Shown: one piece after another, positions 1 through 7,755 of the stretch | Layout of the letters: every line of letters starts with the position of its first letter | Position numbering within the stretch: position 1 is the stretch's first letter | NCBI GenBank assembly: GCA_937123825.1 | Contig: CAKZKQ010000604.1 | Span: forward strand, 1-38,098 | Length of the DNA stretch: 38,098 nucleotides | DNA from: an uncultured Pseudomonadota bacterium | GTDB taxonomy: Bacteria > Myxococcota_A > Bradymonadia > Bradymonadales > GCA-2716585 | Reading direction: 5' to 3' | The notes under the pieces: model-generated | Told to the model about the DNA's origin: nothing | Seen by the model: the letters and a program-made list of their open reading frames with translations, nothing else | Database searches by the model: none | Program-made: the position numbers and the translations under genes

Positions 1-5
1 GCTTG

Positions 6-25
6 GAGTCTCTGTCAAGAGACTC
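6..25. terminator. Short perfect hairpin at window edge, possible terminator
   Basis: An 8-bp perfect inverted repeat with a 4-nt loop (arms 6-13 and 18-25) lies about 90 nt past the stop codon of the minus-strand lipoprotein gene that ends at 113. No T-run is visible before the window edge, so a terminator role is inferred from position only. Confidence 0.3.
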
Positions 26-112
26 TCAGTCGCACGGCCAACGGCCTGCGGCTAGACCCCTTGGAGCGGTCCAATCGACGTCAAACCCGAGGCGACGAAG
101 GCATCACCGTCA

Positions 113-835
113 TCACTCGCTCTGGAGGAGGTGGGTTTGGAGGGCGGCGGCTTGTTTGGAGATTTCCTGGACGTGTTTGAGGAGGGCGGCGTTGTCGGTG
201 GGGTGGGGTGAGGTGGGGGGTGAGGCCTGGGCGGCTGCCAGATCGCGCACGGCGCGGTCTCGGGCGGTGGTGAGTTCGGAGATGCGGCGCTCGAGGCTGG
301 TTTGGGTTTCTTTGCAGGTGGCGCTGTGGTGGGTGAGTTGTTCGCGCAGGGTGGCGTTGGCGGCGACCTGGGCGTCGAGCTTTTGCTGGAGGCCGTCGGT
401 GGCGGCGGCTTGCGGGGGGGTTGGGGTGGGGATTGGGTTGGCGGTGGTCTCGGCCAGGGCGGTTTTGAGGGCTTCGAGGGCTTCGGATTGGGCCTTGGCG
501 GCTTCCTGGTGTTCGGTGATGGCGGCGTTGGCTTCGGTCAGGGCTTTGTCTTTGTCTTTGAGTTGGTTTTGGAGGGCTTTGAGCTGGGTTTGGAGGTCGG
601 CGGCGGCGGCGGTGTGCTCGTCGAGGGTGCTTTGGTGAGTTTGGGCCTCGGTTTCGAGGGTTGAGACGCGGACTTTGAGGGCCTCTTTTTGCTTTTGGAG
701 GTCGACGTAGCGCGAGCGCAGCTGTTGGCGCTCGGCGTTGATCTTGTTGATCGTGTCGATGGAGTCGGAGCCGCAGCCAACGGTCCATAAGGTGGCGCCG
801 GCGATCGCCGCGAGGAGCCAGCGGTTGTGTCTCAT
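113..835 (-). CDS. Coiled-coil lipoprotein
   Basis: Predicted 240-residue lipoprotein of unknown function. The start at 835 is chosen because GGAGG lies just upstream and because it places a signal peptide at residues 1-20 with a lipobox (TVGC, Cys21). The open frame extends further upstream, but that part lacks a signal peptide. The mature protein is almost entirely Ala/Gln/Glu/Lys/Leu-rich helix with heptad periodicity, broken by a short Pro/Thr stretch in the middle (about residues 140-150), so two long coiled coils are likely. It is divergent from the lipoprotein gene starting at 965. The first 35 mature residues of the two proteins resemble each other (the NxERxxL / DEERRxL pattern), suggesting paralogy. 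A role as an envelope spacer or structural lipoprotein is inference only. Confidence 0.8.
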   Translation of the reverse strand: MRHNRWLLAAIAGATLWTVGCGSDSIDTINKINAERQQLRSRYVDLQKQKEALKVRVSTLETEAQTHQSTLDEHTAAAADLQTQLKALQNQLKDKDKALTEANAAITEHQEAAKAQSEALEALKTALAETTANPIPTPTPPQAAATDGLQQKLDAQVAANATLREQLTHHSATCKETQTSLERRISELTTARDRAVRDLAAAQASPPTSPHPTDNAALLKHVQEISKQAAALQTHLLQSE

Positions 836-964
836 GATGTGTTTCCTCCCGGGTTGATTCATGGGGTTGTGTCTCTGAGTCGAATTTGAAGTCCGGGCCC
901 CTGTGCCTGACGCGCGGGCGCGGGTTGCGCCTGGGCGAGCCTTGGATTTAGATGGGAGCACGGC

Positions 965-2065
965 ATGAAGCTCGTTCCAAACGGACATCGACATCGCGCC
1001 AGGGGCACTGTAATCGGCCTGGCGCTCTTGGTGGGGGGCACCTCTTTGGGGTGTGGGCAGTCGCAGCTTGAGGCCTTTGACCAGGTGGATGAGGAGCGGC
1101 GCGCGCTTGAGGCGCAGAACGACGCGCTGAGGCGCAAGACAAGCGCGCTTGAGGCCAGAGTTCGGCAGTTGCAGGGGCGCCCTTGTGGGTCTGCGATGGG
1201 TCAGGAGGGCTCGAAGGCGGCGGTTTTGGAGCCTGTGGGGGGTTTGGAGGCCTCTTTGGGTGAGCGGGGATCGGCAAAGGCTCAGGCCGTTGGGTCCAAG
1301 GCGGCCAAAGAGGCTGCGTGGGTGCCAAATGCGGTGCAGCCTGCGGGTTTGGCGCCTGCCGTCGCCCCCACCGCCCCCACCGTGCCCACCGTTCTCCCCT
1401 CAATCACCTCCCCCGTCGCTGCGGCGCCGCTGCCATCATTGCCACCCTCTCCACCCGCAACGAGCGCCGGGGGCGGCAGCGCGCCTCAGCCCAAGACTGT
1501 GGTGGCCGTTGGCGATGCGTCATCTGCCCCTGTGGTGCCCACTGCACCGCCCAAGCCTGCTGTGGTGGTGCCTGTGGCCGTAGCGCCTGTCGCTGCGGCG
1601 CCTGTGGGTGAGCCCCTGGGGTGCGCGGTGACAGAGGCGATTTTGCAGGGGCGGTGTGTGGCAAAGTCGGCGTGTCCGGCGGGGGTGACCGAAGACTTGA
1701 AGCGCTGTGCGCCGGTGCCGGCGTGTCCTGACGGGCAGCGTTACGTGCACCATCGGCGCGCTTGTGTGGCGCGAGGCTCGGAGTGCAGGCCGGGCATGAC
1801 CTGGGTGCCGTCCAAGGGGCGGTGCGCGGTTGGCGGAGCGGAGTGTGGGGCCGGGATGACGTGGCTGCCCAGGCAGGAGCGGTGCGCGGTCCGAGGGGCC
1901 GAGTGCAACGCTGGGCTGGTGTGGGTGGCGGCCAGCGGTCGCTGCGTGGTGCGGGAGCGGGCTTGTCATGGCCAGAAAGGCATGGTGTGGGACGATGGGC
2001 TGCGGCGCTGTGTGCCCCAGCTTCCCATTGAGCGCAACGGCGCCTTCTTTAAGAAGACACACTGA
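965..2065 (+). CDS. Lipoprotein with coiled coil, Ala/Pro linker and Cys-rich repeats
   Basis: Predicted 366-residue lipoprotein; a GGGAG sequence lies 7 nt before the ATG. The signal peptide ends in the lipobox SLGC (Cys30). A short coiled coil follows (about residues 33-71), then a low-complexity Ala/Pro/Val linker (about 100-215). The C-terminal region has Cys-rich repeats of about 20 residues, in which a Cys is followed by G-M-T-W-(V/L)-P and then an R-C-A-V unit. At least four such units are visible between residues 245 and 350. The repeats are probably a disulfide-stabilised extracellular domain. No catalytic motif was recognised. The stop codon is shared with the first bases of a dispersed repeat (2065-2110). 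Confidence 0.82.
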   Translation: MKLVPNGHRHRARGTVIGLALLVGGTSLGCGQSQLEAFDQVDEERRALEAQNDALRRKTSALEARVRQLQGRPCGSAMGQEGSKAAVLEPVGGLEASLGERGSAKAQAVGSKAAKEAAWVPNAVQPAGLAPAVAPTAPTVPTVLPSITSPVAAAPLPSLPPSPPATSAGGGSAPQPKTVVAVGDASSAPVVPTAPPKPAVVVPVAVAPVAAAPVGEPLGCAVTEAILQGRCVAKSACPAGVTEDLKRCAPVPACPDGQRYVHHRRACVARGSECRPGMTWVPSKGRCAVGGAECGAGMTWLPRQERCAVRGAECNAGLVWVAASGRCVVRERACHGQKGMVWDDGLRRCVPQLPIERNGAFFKKTH

Positions 2066-2110
2066 TGCCAAAGTGCAGACGTCCGACTGACTTTGTCTGC
2101 ATTGTGGTAT
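2065..2110 (+). repeat. Short palindromic repeat element, copy 1
   Basis: A 46-bp imperfect palindrome. The left arm (2065-2080) and right arm (2095-2110, inverted) are each about 16 bp and differ at only a few positions, around a 14-nt centre. The left arm plus centre is 30/33 identical to the sequence at 37986-38018, counting the shared TG of the stop codons. The first base of the arm is the last base of the TGA stop codon of the upstream gene. It could be a miniature inverted-repeat element, a REP-like sequence or a structured 3' end; no transposase is nearby. Confidence 0.6.
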
Positions 2111-2376
2111 GAGCCCGGCCCTCCCCCCCACCTCTCTTGAGCCGCTTGCCACGACATCAAAGCACAGCCGCAGCCCCTTAAAAGGTCATCTATTCCAAAG
2201 GACCGCCGCAAGCTCTGTCTCGCCAGTCCTGCACAGTCCCACGACGGGGACTTGAGGATGTTCCGTTGAGGGCCGTCCACCAAAAAAGGCACGGTGGCCA
2301 ATGGTGGCCGCCGTGCCTTTTTTAGGGTGGTTGCTGAAAGATGGGCACACTCGGCGTGTGCCCAGACGTGATCGCC
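2066..2376. other. Intergenic region between convergent genes
   Basis: About 310 nt separating a plus-strand lipoprotein gene and the minus-strand gspF-like gene. It holds the palindromic repeat at its left end and a strong hairpin terminator at 2282-2323. I see no convincing gene in the remainder. Confidence 0.7.
2282..2323. terminator. Bidirectional rho-independent terminator
   Basis: A long hairpin with an A-run on the left (2282-2287) and a T-run on the right (2318-2323). The outer 12 bp pair perfectly, including the A/T tracts, and a GGCC-containing inner stem continues the helix. It lies 54 nt beyond the stop of the minus-strand gspF-like gene and about 215 nt beyond the plus-strand lipoprotein gene, so it can stop transcription from both sides. 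Confidence 0.88.
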
Positions 2377-3528
2377 TCACTTGATGGAGGAGAGCGTCGA
2401 GAGGGTCTCGAAGTAGGGGTAGAAGAAGGCCACGAAGGTCGTCAGGATGATGAAGCCCATAAAGACCAACATCAACGGCTGCAAGAGGATGGTCAGGCGG
2501 TCGGTGGTGCGGACCACCTCCTCGCGCATGACCTGAGAGAGGTATTCAAGCATCTCGGGCAGCTTCCCAGACTCTTCGCCGATGCCCACCATGTCTTTAA
2601 AGACGTCAGGCACGCGGCTGTAGTTCTGCAGCGGCTCAGAGATGGACTTGCCCTGCTCGACGCTGGCGTGCATGTCAAAGATGACCTGGCGCAGGTAGGC
2701 GTTGCCCAGCGCCCCTTTGGCCAGCTCCAGCGCCTGAAGCAGGCCGATGCCGTTGGAGACGAGCATGTGGAGCATGTTCACAAAGCGCGTCAACGACGCC
2801 AGCGTCATCACGCGGCCAATGATGGGGATGCGACCCAGGAAGGAGTCAAAGGCGATCTCGTCGCGCTTGCGCCAACTGACCAGCCCGTAACTGGCCCCCG
2901 CCAGGGTCAAGAGCACCGCCGGAATGGTCAACGGAAAGCGCACCGCCTCAGAGAGACTGAAGACGACCGCCGCCATCCCCTCGATCTTGCCGCCCGCCTC
3001 GGTGATGTACTCGGCAAAGTTGGGCACCACAAAGAGCAAGAGCAGACCGACCACAGCAACAGCCAGCAAACCCAGCACGACCGGGTAGAGCGACGCGCGG
3101 GTGACGCGGTCGCGGATGTCCTGGTCGTGGTCCATCAGATCGGCCAGGTAGCTGAGCCCTTCCTGAAGGCGACCGCTGTTCTCCACCGCGTGCACAATGT
3201 TGACCGCCACAGCGTCAAAGTACCAGTGGGCTTCGCCCATGGCCTTGGACAGCGGCGCGCCGCTTTCGACCTTGGCGGCCATGTTCAAAATGGTGGCTGA
3301 CAGGTGCTGGTTGGTGGTCTTGGAGCCAATCAGGCGCAGCGAGCGCAGGATTGGAAACTCCGCCCCGGACAAAATGCTGAACTCACGGATGAAGGCGGTC
3401 ACCTCCATCTTGCTGGCCCGCTCGGTAAAACTGGGGGCCTTGACCTCCGCCGCAGCGGGCGGGGTCTGGCTGTCCTGGATGTGCTTCTTTAACTGCATCT
3501 TCAGTCCGGCGGACGACATCGATGACAT
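2377..3528 (-). CDS. Type II secretion / type IV pilus inner-membrane platform protein (GspF/PilC family)
   Basis: A 383-residue polytopic inner-membrane protein that serves as the platform on which the assembly ATPase acts. It has the family's two tandem T2SSF domains, about residues 46-170 and 246-370. Each carries the conserved helix turn (VENSGRL near 115 and GEESGKLPEML near 317). Hydrophobic segments lie at about 149-169, 198-218 and 350-370. Length is typical of the family (about 400). The start is supported by GGGAGGAG just upstream. It follows the GspE/PilB-like gene on the same strand after 127 nt, an ATPase-platform pair as in T2SS and T4P loci. No pilin or secretin gene is in the window, so the choice between T2SS and T4P is open. 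Confidence 0.93.
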   Translation of the reverse strand: MSSMSSAGLKMQLKKHIQDSQTPPAAAEVKAPSFTERASKMEVTAFIREFSILSGAEFPILRSLRLIGSKTTNQHLSATILNMAAKVESGAPLSKAMGEAHWYFDAVAVNIVHAVENSGRLQEGLSYLADLMDHDQDIRDRVTRASLYPVVLGLLAVAVVGLLLLFVVPNFAEYITEAGGKIEGMAAVVFSLSEAVRFPLTIPAVLLTLAGASYGLVSWRKRDEIAFDSFLGRIPIIGRVMTLASLTRFVNMLHMLVSNGIGLLQALELAKGALGNAYLRQVIFDMHASVEQGKSISEPLQNYSRVPDVFKDMVGIGEESGKLPEMLEYLSQVMREEVVRTTDRLTILLQPLMLVFMGFIILTTFVAFFYPYFETLSTLSSIK

Positions 3529-3655
3529 GGTTTGGCTCCTCCCTGATGGTGGTCTGTGGGTGTCGATGACTCAGTTGGGGTGTGCGCGGGCTACAAGAAG
3601 GGCGCCAAAGCCGCCCTGGCTGGCGGCACCTCTGTGGCCGATGGACCAGTGCGTC

Positions 3656-5851
3656 CTAGAAGCGCAGCACCCGGTGAAACTCTTCAAGCGAGGTCAAACC
3701 TTGCTGGATCTTGCGCAGCCCGTCCTGCGGCAAGGTGGTCATGCCCTTGGAGATGGCGTGGCGCCGCAGCGCCCGCTCGGTGGCGCCTTCGCTGATCATG
3801 TCGCGCGCCTCTTCATCCACGCTAAAGACCTCAAAGACCCCAATCCGACCGATGTAGCCGGTGCCCATGCAAGCCCGACAGCCGGTGCCGCGCATGGCCT
3901 TGAAGTCCCTGTCTTGCTTGGACAACCCCAACATGTCCGCCTCGGCGGCGGTGATCGTGTGGGGGACCTTGCAGTGGGGGCAAAGGCGCCGCAGCAAACG
4001 CTGGGCGACGATGCCCTTGAGGGCGTTGGCCAGCAGGTGATCGGGGATGTGAAAGTTTTGCAGCGCGGCGATCGCGCCCGGCGCGGTGTTGGCGTGCAGG
4101 GAGCTAAAAACCATCAACCCCGTCATGCTGGCCCGAACCGCGATCCGCGCCGTCTCTTCATCACGGATCTCGCCGATCAAGATGGTGTCCGGGTCCTGGC
4201 GCAACAGCGCCCGCAAACCCTGCACAAAGTCCATCCCGATGGCGTAGTTGACCTCGACCTGATTGGCCCCTTCGAGGTTGATCTCCACCGGATCCTCGAT
4301 GCTCATCACGTGGCGCCGCGAGCGATCGATGGCGTTGAGGCACGAATAGAGCGTGGTCGTCTTGCCCGACCCCACGGGGCCGGTGGCCAAAACCATCCCA
4401 AAGGGCTTGGTGGCCACGTCCTGCACCCGCTCCAGATCCTCGGCCCCCATCCCCAGCTTCTTCAGATCAATGCTCACGCGCCCCGTGTTGGCCACGCGGA
4501 TGCTGACCTTCTCGCCGCCGCGCGCCGGCACCGTCGCCACGCGCATGTCCAGCGGCGTGTCCTGGACCTCGGTGCGGATGTGCCCATCCTGAGGACGGCG
4601 CCGCTCCGTAATGTCCATGTCCGCTAAGATCTTGAGCCTCGCCACCACCTCGCCGTACACCGCCGGGTTCAACTCCAGCGCTTCATGGCAGATGCCATCG
4701 ATCCGGTAGCGCACGCGCCCCAGCGAGCCCATCGGCTCAATGTGGATGTCGGTGGCGCGCGCATCCACCGCCCCCTCGATGATCCGGCTGACCAGCGCCA
4801 CGGCAGGGATCGAGCCCACCCGGTCGCGCAGGTCTTGCAAGGGGGAGATGTTGACGAACTCGATGCTCTGCTCGGCGTTGGTGCTGGCGGGGCGCTCGGC
4901 GGCCCACTGCTCAAGGTGACCCTGGCGCAGATGCTCCAGAGCGGTGTGGGTGGTCAACTCAAAGGCGACCTCAAGGCCGATCATGGTTTCGAGCTGCGCT
5001 TTGACGACGGGACCCGGCGCATACGCGGTGGCCACAACCACCGTGCCTGCGTTTTGGCGCAGCGGCACCAACCCAAAGTGCCGCACGGCGCCGATCGGAT
5101 AGGCGCCAGGCAGCGTGCCTTGCTGGGCAATGGCGGGCTCGGCCACAAAGGGCAACCCCACAAACTGCCCCAACGACCTGGCCAGCGCCACCTCATCCAG
5201 CCCCCCCTGCCCCGAGGACAGGAGGTTCAAGAGCGGCGTGTCGCCAGCGGCCGCTTCGCGGTTGAGGCGCGCAAAGTCTTTGTAGCGCAGGATCTCTTGC
5301 TCCAGCAGAAACTCCACAAAGTCGCCGCCGCGAGCAGAGCGCGGCGGGAAGAAGGGCTCGGCCTGAAGGACATCCAAGAGGACGCGGGGCTCAACGCCCT
5401 GCTTGAGCGCGCGGCGCCAAAGCGGCATGGAACGCCCCTGAGACGCGGCGCTGAGGTCTTGTTTGAAGGTCGGCGCCAGGAAAAAGAGCCGCTCCAGGGC
5501 CGCAGAGCCCACCGTGAGCTTGTCCAAAAAAGGACCCAGCGCTTCTGGCTCCATCGGCAGCGCGGCCTTCCATAAAGCTTGGACAGGGTCACCGGCAACG
5601 CTTGCCTCGACGATCACGGTGGGGGGGGCCTCATCGGGTTCGGCCCCCATGTCAAACCCCATCTCGGTCAGGATCACCTCGGTGGACACGCCGCGCTTGG
5701 CGGCTTCGGCCTCGGCCTGGGCGATGAGGCGGTCAAGCTGGTCTTCGACGCTCCGGGGGCGAGCCGCTTCAGGGCCGCCCGAGATGAGCCCCCGAATGTT
5801 CTTGACGCTAAGCTCCGAGTTGAGGGTGTCCCAGAGGGTTTTTCGGGTCAT
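3656..5851 (-). CDS. Type II secretion / type IV pilus assembly ATPase (GspE/PilB family)
   Basis: A 731-residue cytoplasmic hexameric ATPase that powers pseudopilus or pilus assembly. The start is preceded by GGAGA. The C-terminal half has every hallmark: Walker A GPVGSGKT (491-498), Asp box SIEDPVE (517-523), Walker B ILIGEIRD (557-564), His box SSLHANT (583-589) and the metal-binding CPHC / CRAC tetracysteine (Cys624, 627, 658, 661) found in GspE/PilB and absent from the retraction ATPase PilT. Residues about 170-320 resemble the MshEN/GspE N-terminal domain. The first 160 residues are a less conserved extension, which makes the protein longer than the usual 500-600 residues. Its partner GspF-like gene lies immediately downstream. 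Confidence 0.94.
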   Translation of the reverse strand: MTRKTLWDTLNSELSVKNIRGLISGGPEAARPRSVEDQLDRLIAQAEAEAAKRGVSTEVILTEMGFDMGAEPDEAPPTVIVEASVAGDPVQALWKAALPMEPEALGPFLDKLTVGSAALERLFFLAPTFKQDLSAASQGRSMPLWRRALKQGVEPRVLLDVLQAEPFFPPRSARGGDFVEFLLEQEILRYKDFARLNREAAAGDTPLLNLLSSGQGGLDEVALARSLGQFVGLPFVAEPAIAQQGTLPGAYPIGAVRHFGLVPLRQNAGTVVVATAYAPGPVVKAQLETMIGLEVAFELTTHTALEHLRQGHLEQWAAERPASTNAEQSIEFVNISPLQDLRDRVGSIPAVALVSRIIEGAVDARATDIHIEPMGSLGRVRYRIDGICHEALELNPAVYGEVVARLKILADMDITERRRPQDGHIRTEVQDTPLDMRVATVPARGGEKVSIRVANTGRVSIDLKKLGMGAEDLERVQDVATKPFGMVLATGPVGSGKTTTLYSCLNAIDRSRRHVMSIEDPVEINLEGANQVEVNYAIGMDFVQGLRALLRQDPDTILIGEIRDEETARIAVRASMTGLMVFSSLHANTAPGAIAALQNFHIPDHLLANALKGIVAQRLLRRLCPHCKVPHTITAAEADMLGLSKQDRDFKAMRGTGCRACMGTGYIGRIGVFEVFSVDEEARDMISEGATERALRRHAISKGMTTLPQDGLRKIQQGLTSLEEFHRVLRF

Positions 5852-6041
5852 GGTGCCTGTCTCCGACTCGTCCAGCGCCAGGACCCTCGCCGTGATGTTG
5901 CAGGCAAGGCGGCGCGATGTGCATCCAGTGAGTGTCGAAAGTGCTATTCGACCGTTGGACGCCAGATCTTGAGCCAGAAATGATCGACAGGTTCAGAAAG
6001 AGCGCAGCCCCTCAACCCCCAGGACAGTCCCAGGCATGGTC

Positions 6042-7595
6042 TCAGCGCTTGCGACGGCGTAGAGCCAGCAGCCCGAGCATGAGCAGCGCCGCAGCGCCCA
6101 ACTGGGATGGTTGAAGCGGCGCAACAGCACACCCTCCCCCAGTGGTGGAGTGGTCCATGTTGGGCTGCGGCGAGGGGCTCAGTGGTGTGGTGGGCCCTTG
6201 GGGTGAGGTGTCCTGGTTTGGGGGGGCGATTGGGGCGGGCCTCTGGTCGTCGGTCAGCCAACGCCGGGGATCTTCAGCGGTGGGCGATGAGGCCAGGGGC
6301 TGACGTCGTGAGTTGGGGCTTTGGGCGGTCGAGCGGCTGCCACCGCCGCCCCAGCGTCCCCAGACGGGGTCACTGCACTGGGTGGGACCGTCCCAGAAGC
6401 TGAGTGTGGCGTAGCGGCCCTGAAACAGATTGGTGACGTTGGCGCGGACCTCAGTGCTGAGTTCACCAGCGACAGTGGGCGTGCCGACTCCCCCGATGAC
6501 ACTGTGGGCTGCCCTAAACACCAAATCCGTGTTGAGATCTTCAGCAGTGTAACGGGCATGCAGGCGCGTGATCGTGGTGTTCCACAATTCCAACCCAGTG
6601 ACCACGTCGCCTCCAAGGGTGAGGAAATCTTGCGGGTCAAAGAAGGTGCCGCCCGGACAAGGATCGCAACCCTGAAGTATCCAGGCGTATTCGGTGACGA
6701 CGGCGCCAGGGTTCTGCGCCAATGTGCGGGCAAAGAGCGCCTCGTAGAAGTCTCCAAACTCCTGGGCGGTGTCGTGGGTGACGGTGAGATTGGTGGGGAT
6801 GAAGGCGTTGGAGCGGTTGGCGACCTCATGTCGCTCCTGGGCCATGATGTAGACAACAAGGTCCTGGGGTCCATCGGCGTTGACCATGCCCAGACGGACG
6901 GGGAGGCTGAAGTCGGGGCTGTGGTAATCAAAGCGCAGCGGTGAGAGCAACGCGTTGCCCTCATCGTCGAACTCGACCTCTCCAGACACCACACGGGCCA
7001 CAAAGAAGAACATGCCCTGGTTGATGTAATCGTCAAAGAGGGCCTGGGCGCCTTGAGGGATATTGTAGTCCTGCTCGGTGAGCCACTGCTGGAGGGCGTT
7101 GGACTCAGTGGCGCTGAGGATAACCACCTCGTACTCACCCACCTTGAACTGGGCTTCCACCTCAACAGGGTCAGGGTCGCCGGGCTCTTCAAACCCGGAA
7201 GAATCTTCTTCAACGTCGGCGCTGCCGTAAAGATCTCGATTGGGCAGACAGGGGTCCTCCTCCCGGTAAGAGACCAGGCGCGGGGCAGTGTGGCGGTCAA
7301 GTCGATCAAAGACGCCGGCAGGCAGGGTGTGGACGTTCTCGGCCTGAAGGACCAGCGGGACGGGAATGACCATGGCAAAGTCTTGGGCCGGTCCCCGATA
7401 GTTGTTTTGCATGGACAGGACGGTGTGGTCGCCGTGCCGCATCAGCGCCACCTGCGTGGCATTGTTGAGCAAAGAGGCCTCAGCCCCCGAAACGTAGGTG
7501 CCACAAAACGCCTCGGCACGCTGCTGGCCGTTGCAAACCCAGCCCAGCGCTGCCGCCAGCGCCGCCATCGCCCAAACCACGGTCTTGTTCATCAT
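6042..7595 (-). CDS. DUF2330 family protein with MYXO-CTERM-type C-terminus
   Basis: Predicted 517-residue exported protein. AAGGAGA lies 5 nt upstream of the first of two adjacent ATGs, which gives a clean signal peptide (about residues 1-29) ending before FCGTYVSG. The N-terminal two thirds match my knowledge of DUF2330: the early Cys-containing start, a VALMRxGDxTVLSMQNNYRG segment, VIPVP, and a long beta-rich domain with paired cysteines near CDPC. A Pro/Ser/Thr-rich linker follows. The end has GGGCAVAP, a hydrophobic helix and RRRKR, which is the MYXO-CTERM sorting-signal layout (Cys, transmembrane helix, Arg cluster). This suggests cleavage and surface anchoring. The biochemical function of DUF2330 is unknown. 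Confidence 0.88.
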   Translation of the reverse strand: MMNKTVVWAMAALAAALGWVCNGQQRAEAFCGTYVSGAEASLLNNATQVALMRHGDHTVLSMQNNYRGPAQDFAMVIPVPLVLQAENVHTLPAGVFDRLDRHTAPRLVSYREEDPCLPNRDLYGSADVEEDSSGFEEPGDPDPVEVEAQFKVGEYEVVILSATESNALQQWLTEQDYNIPQGAQALFDDYINQGMFFFVARVVSGEVEFDDEGNALLSPLRFDYHSPDFSLPVRLGMVNADGPQDLVVYIMAQERHEVANRSNAFIPTNLTVTHDTAQEFGDFYEALFARTLAQNPGAVVTEYAWILQGCDPCPGGTFFDPQDFLTLGGDVVTGLELWNTTITRLHARYTAEDLNTDLVFRAAHSVIGGVGTPTVAGELSTEVRANVTNLFQGRYATLSFWDGPTQCSDPVWGRWGGGGSRSTAQSPNSRRQPLASSPTAEDPRRWLTDDQRPAPIAPPNQDTSPQGPTTPLSPSPQPNMDHSTTGGGCAVAPLQPSQLGAAALLMLGLLALRRRKR

Positions 7596-7650
7596 CGGTA
7601 TCTCCTTGCACTGTTGACTCACGTTGAAAGTCGCCCTGTGCAAGAAGGCC

Positions 7651-7750
7651 AGCCGTATTCTAAAACACCATCAATAACACAAAACAATATCCGCATACAC
7701 TTCGAATACAGCGTCTCTACCGAAACCAATCAAAAACAAGCCGTATTCTA
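7651..7750. repeat. Direct repeat pair in upstream region, possible operator
   Basis: The 12-mer AGCCGTATTCTA occurs at 7651-7662 and again at 7739-7750. A related half-site in the opposite orientation lies between them near 7703-7712. The interval is notably A/T-rich for this genome and sits directly upstream of the DUF2330 gene (start 7595), so it may be a regulator-binding region. The role is inferred from position. Confidence 0.35.
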
Positions 7751-7755
7751 CAAGC

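Noticed and set aside
1..112. Possible tRNA-like pairing at the window start
   Set aside because: No T-loop (GTTCGAAT-type) or acceptor stem could be assembled; only the simple hairpin at 6-25 is real.
3197..4627. 476-codon plus-strand frame over gspE/gspF
   Set aside because: It is antisense to the Walker-motif-containing ATPase gene and has no conserved sequence.
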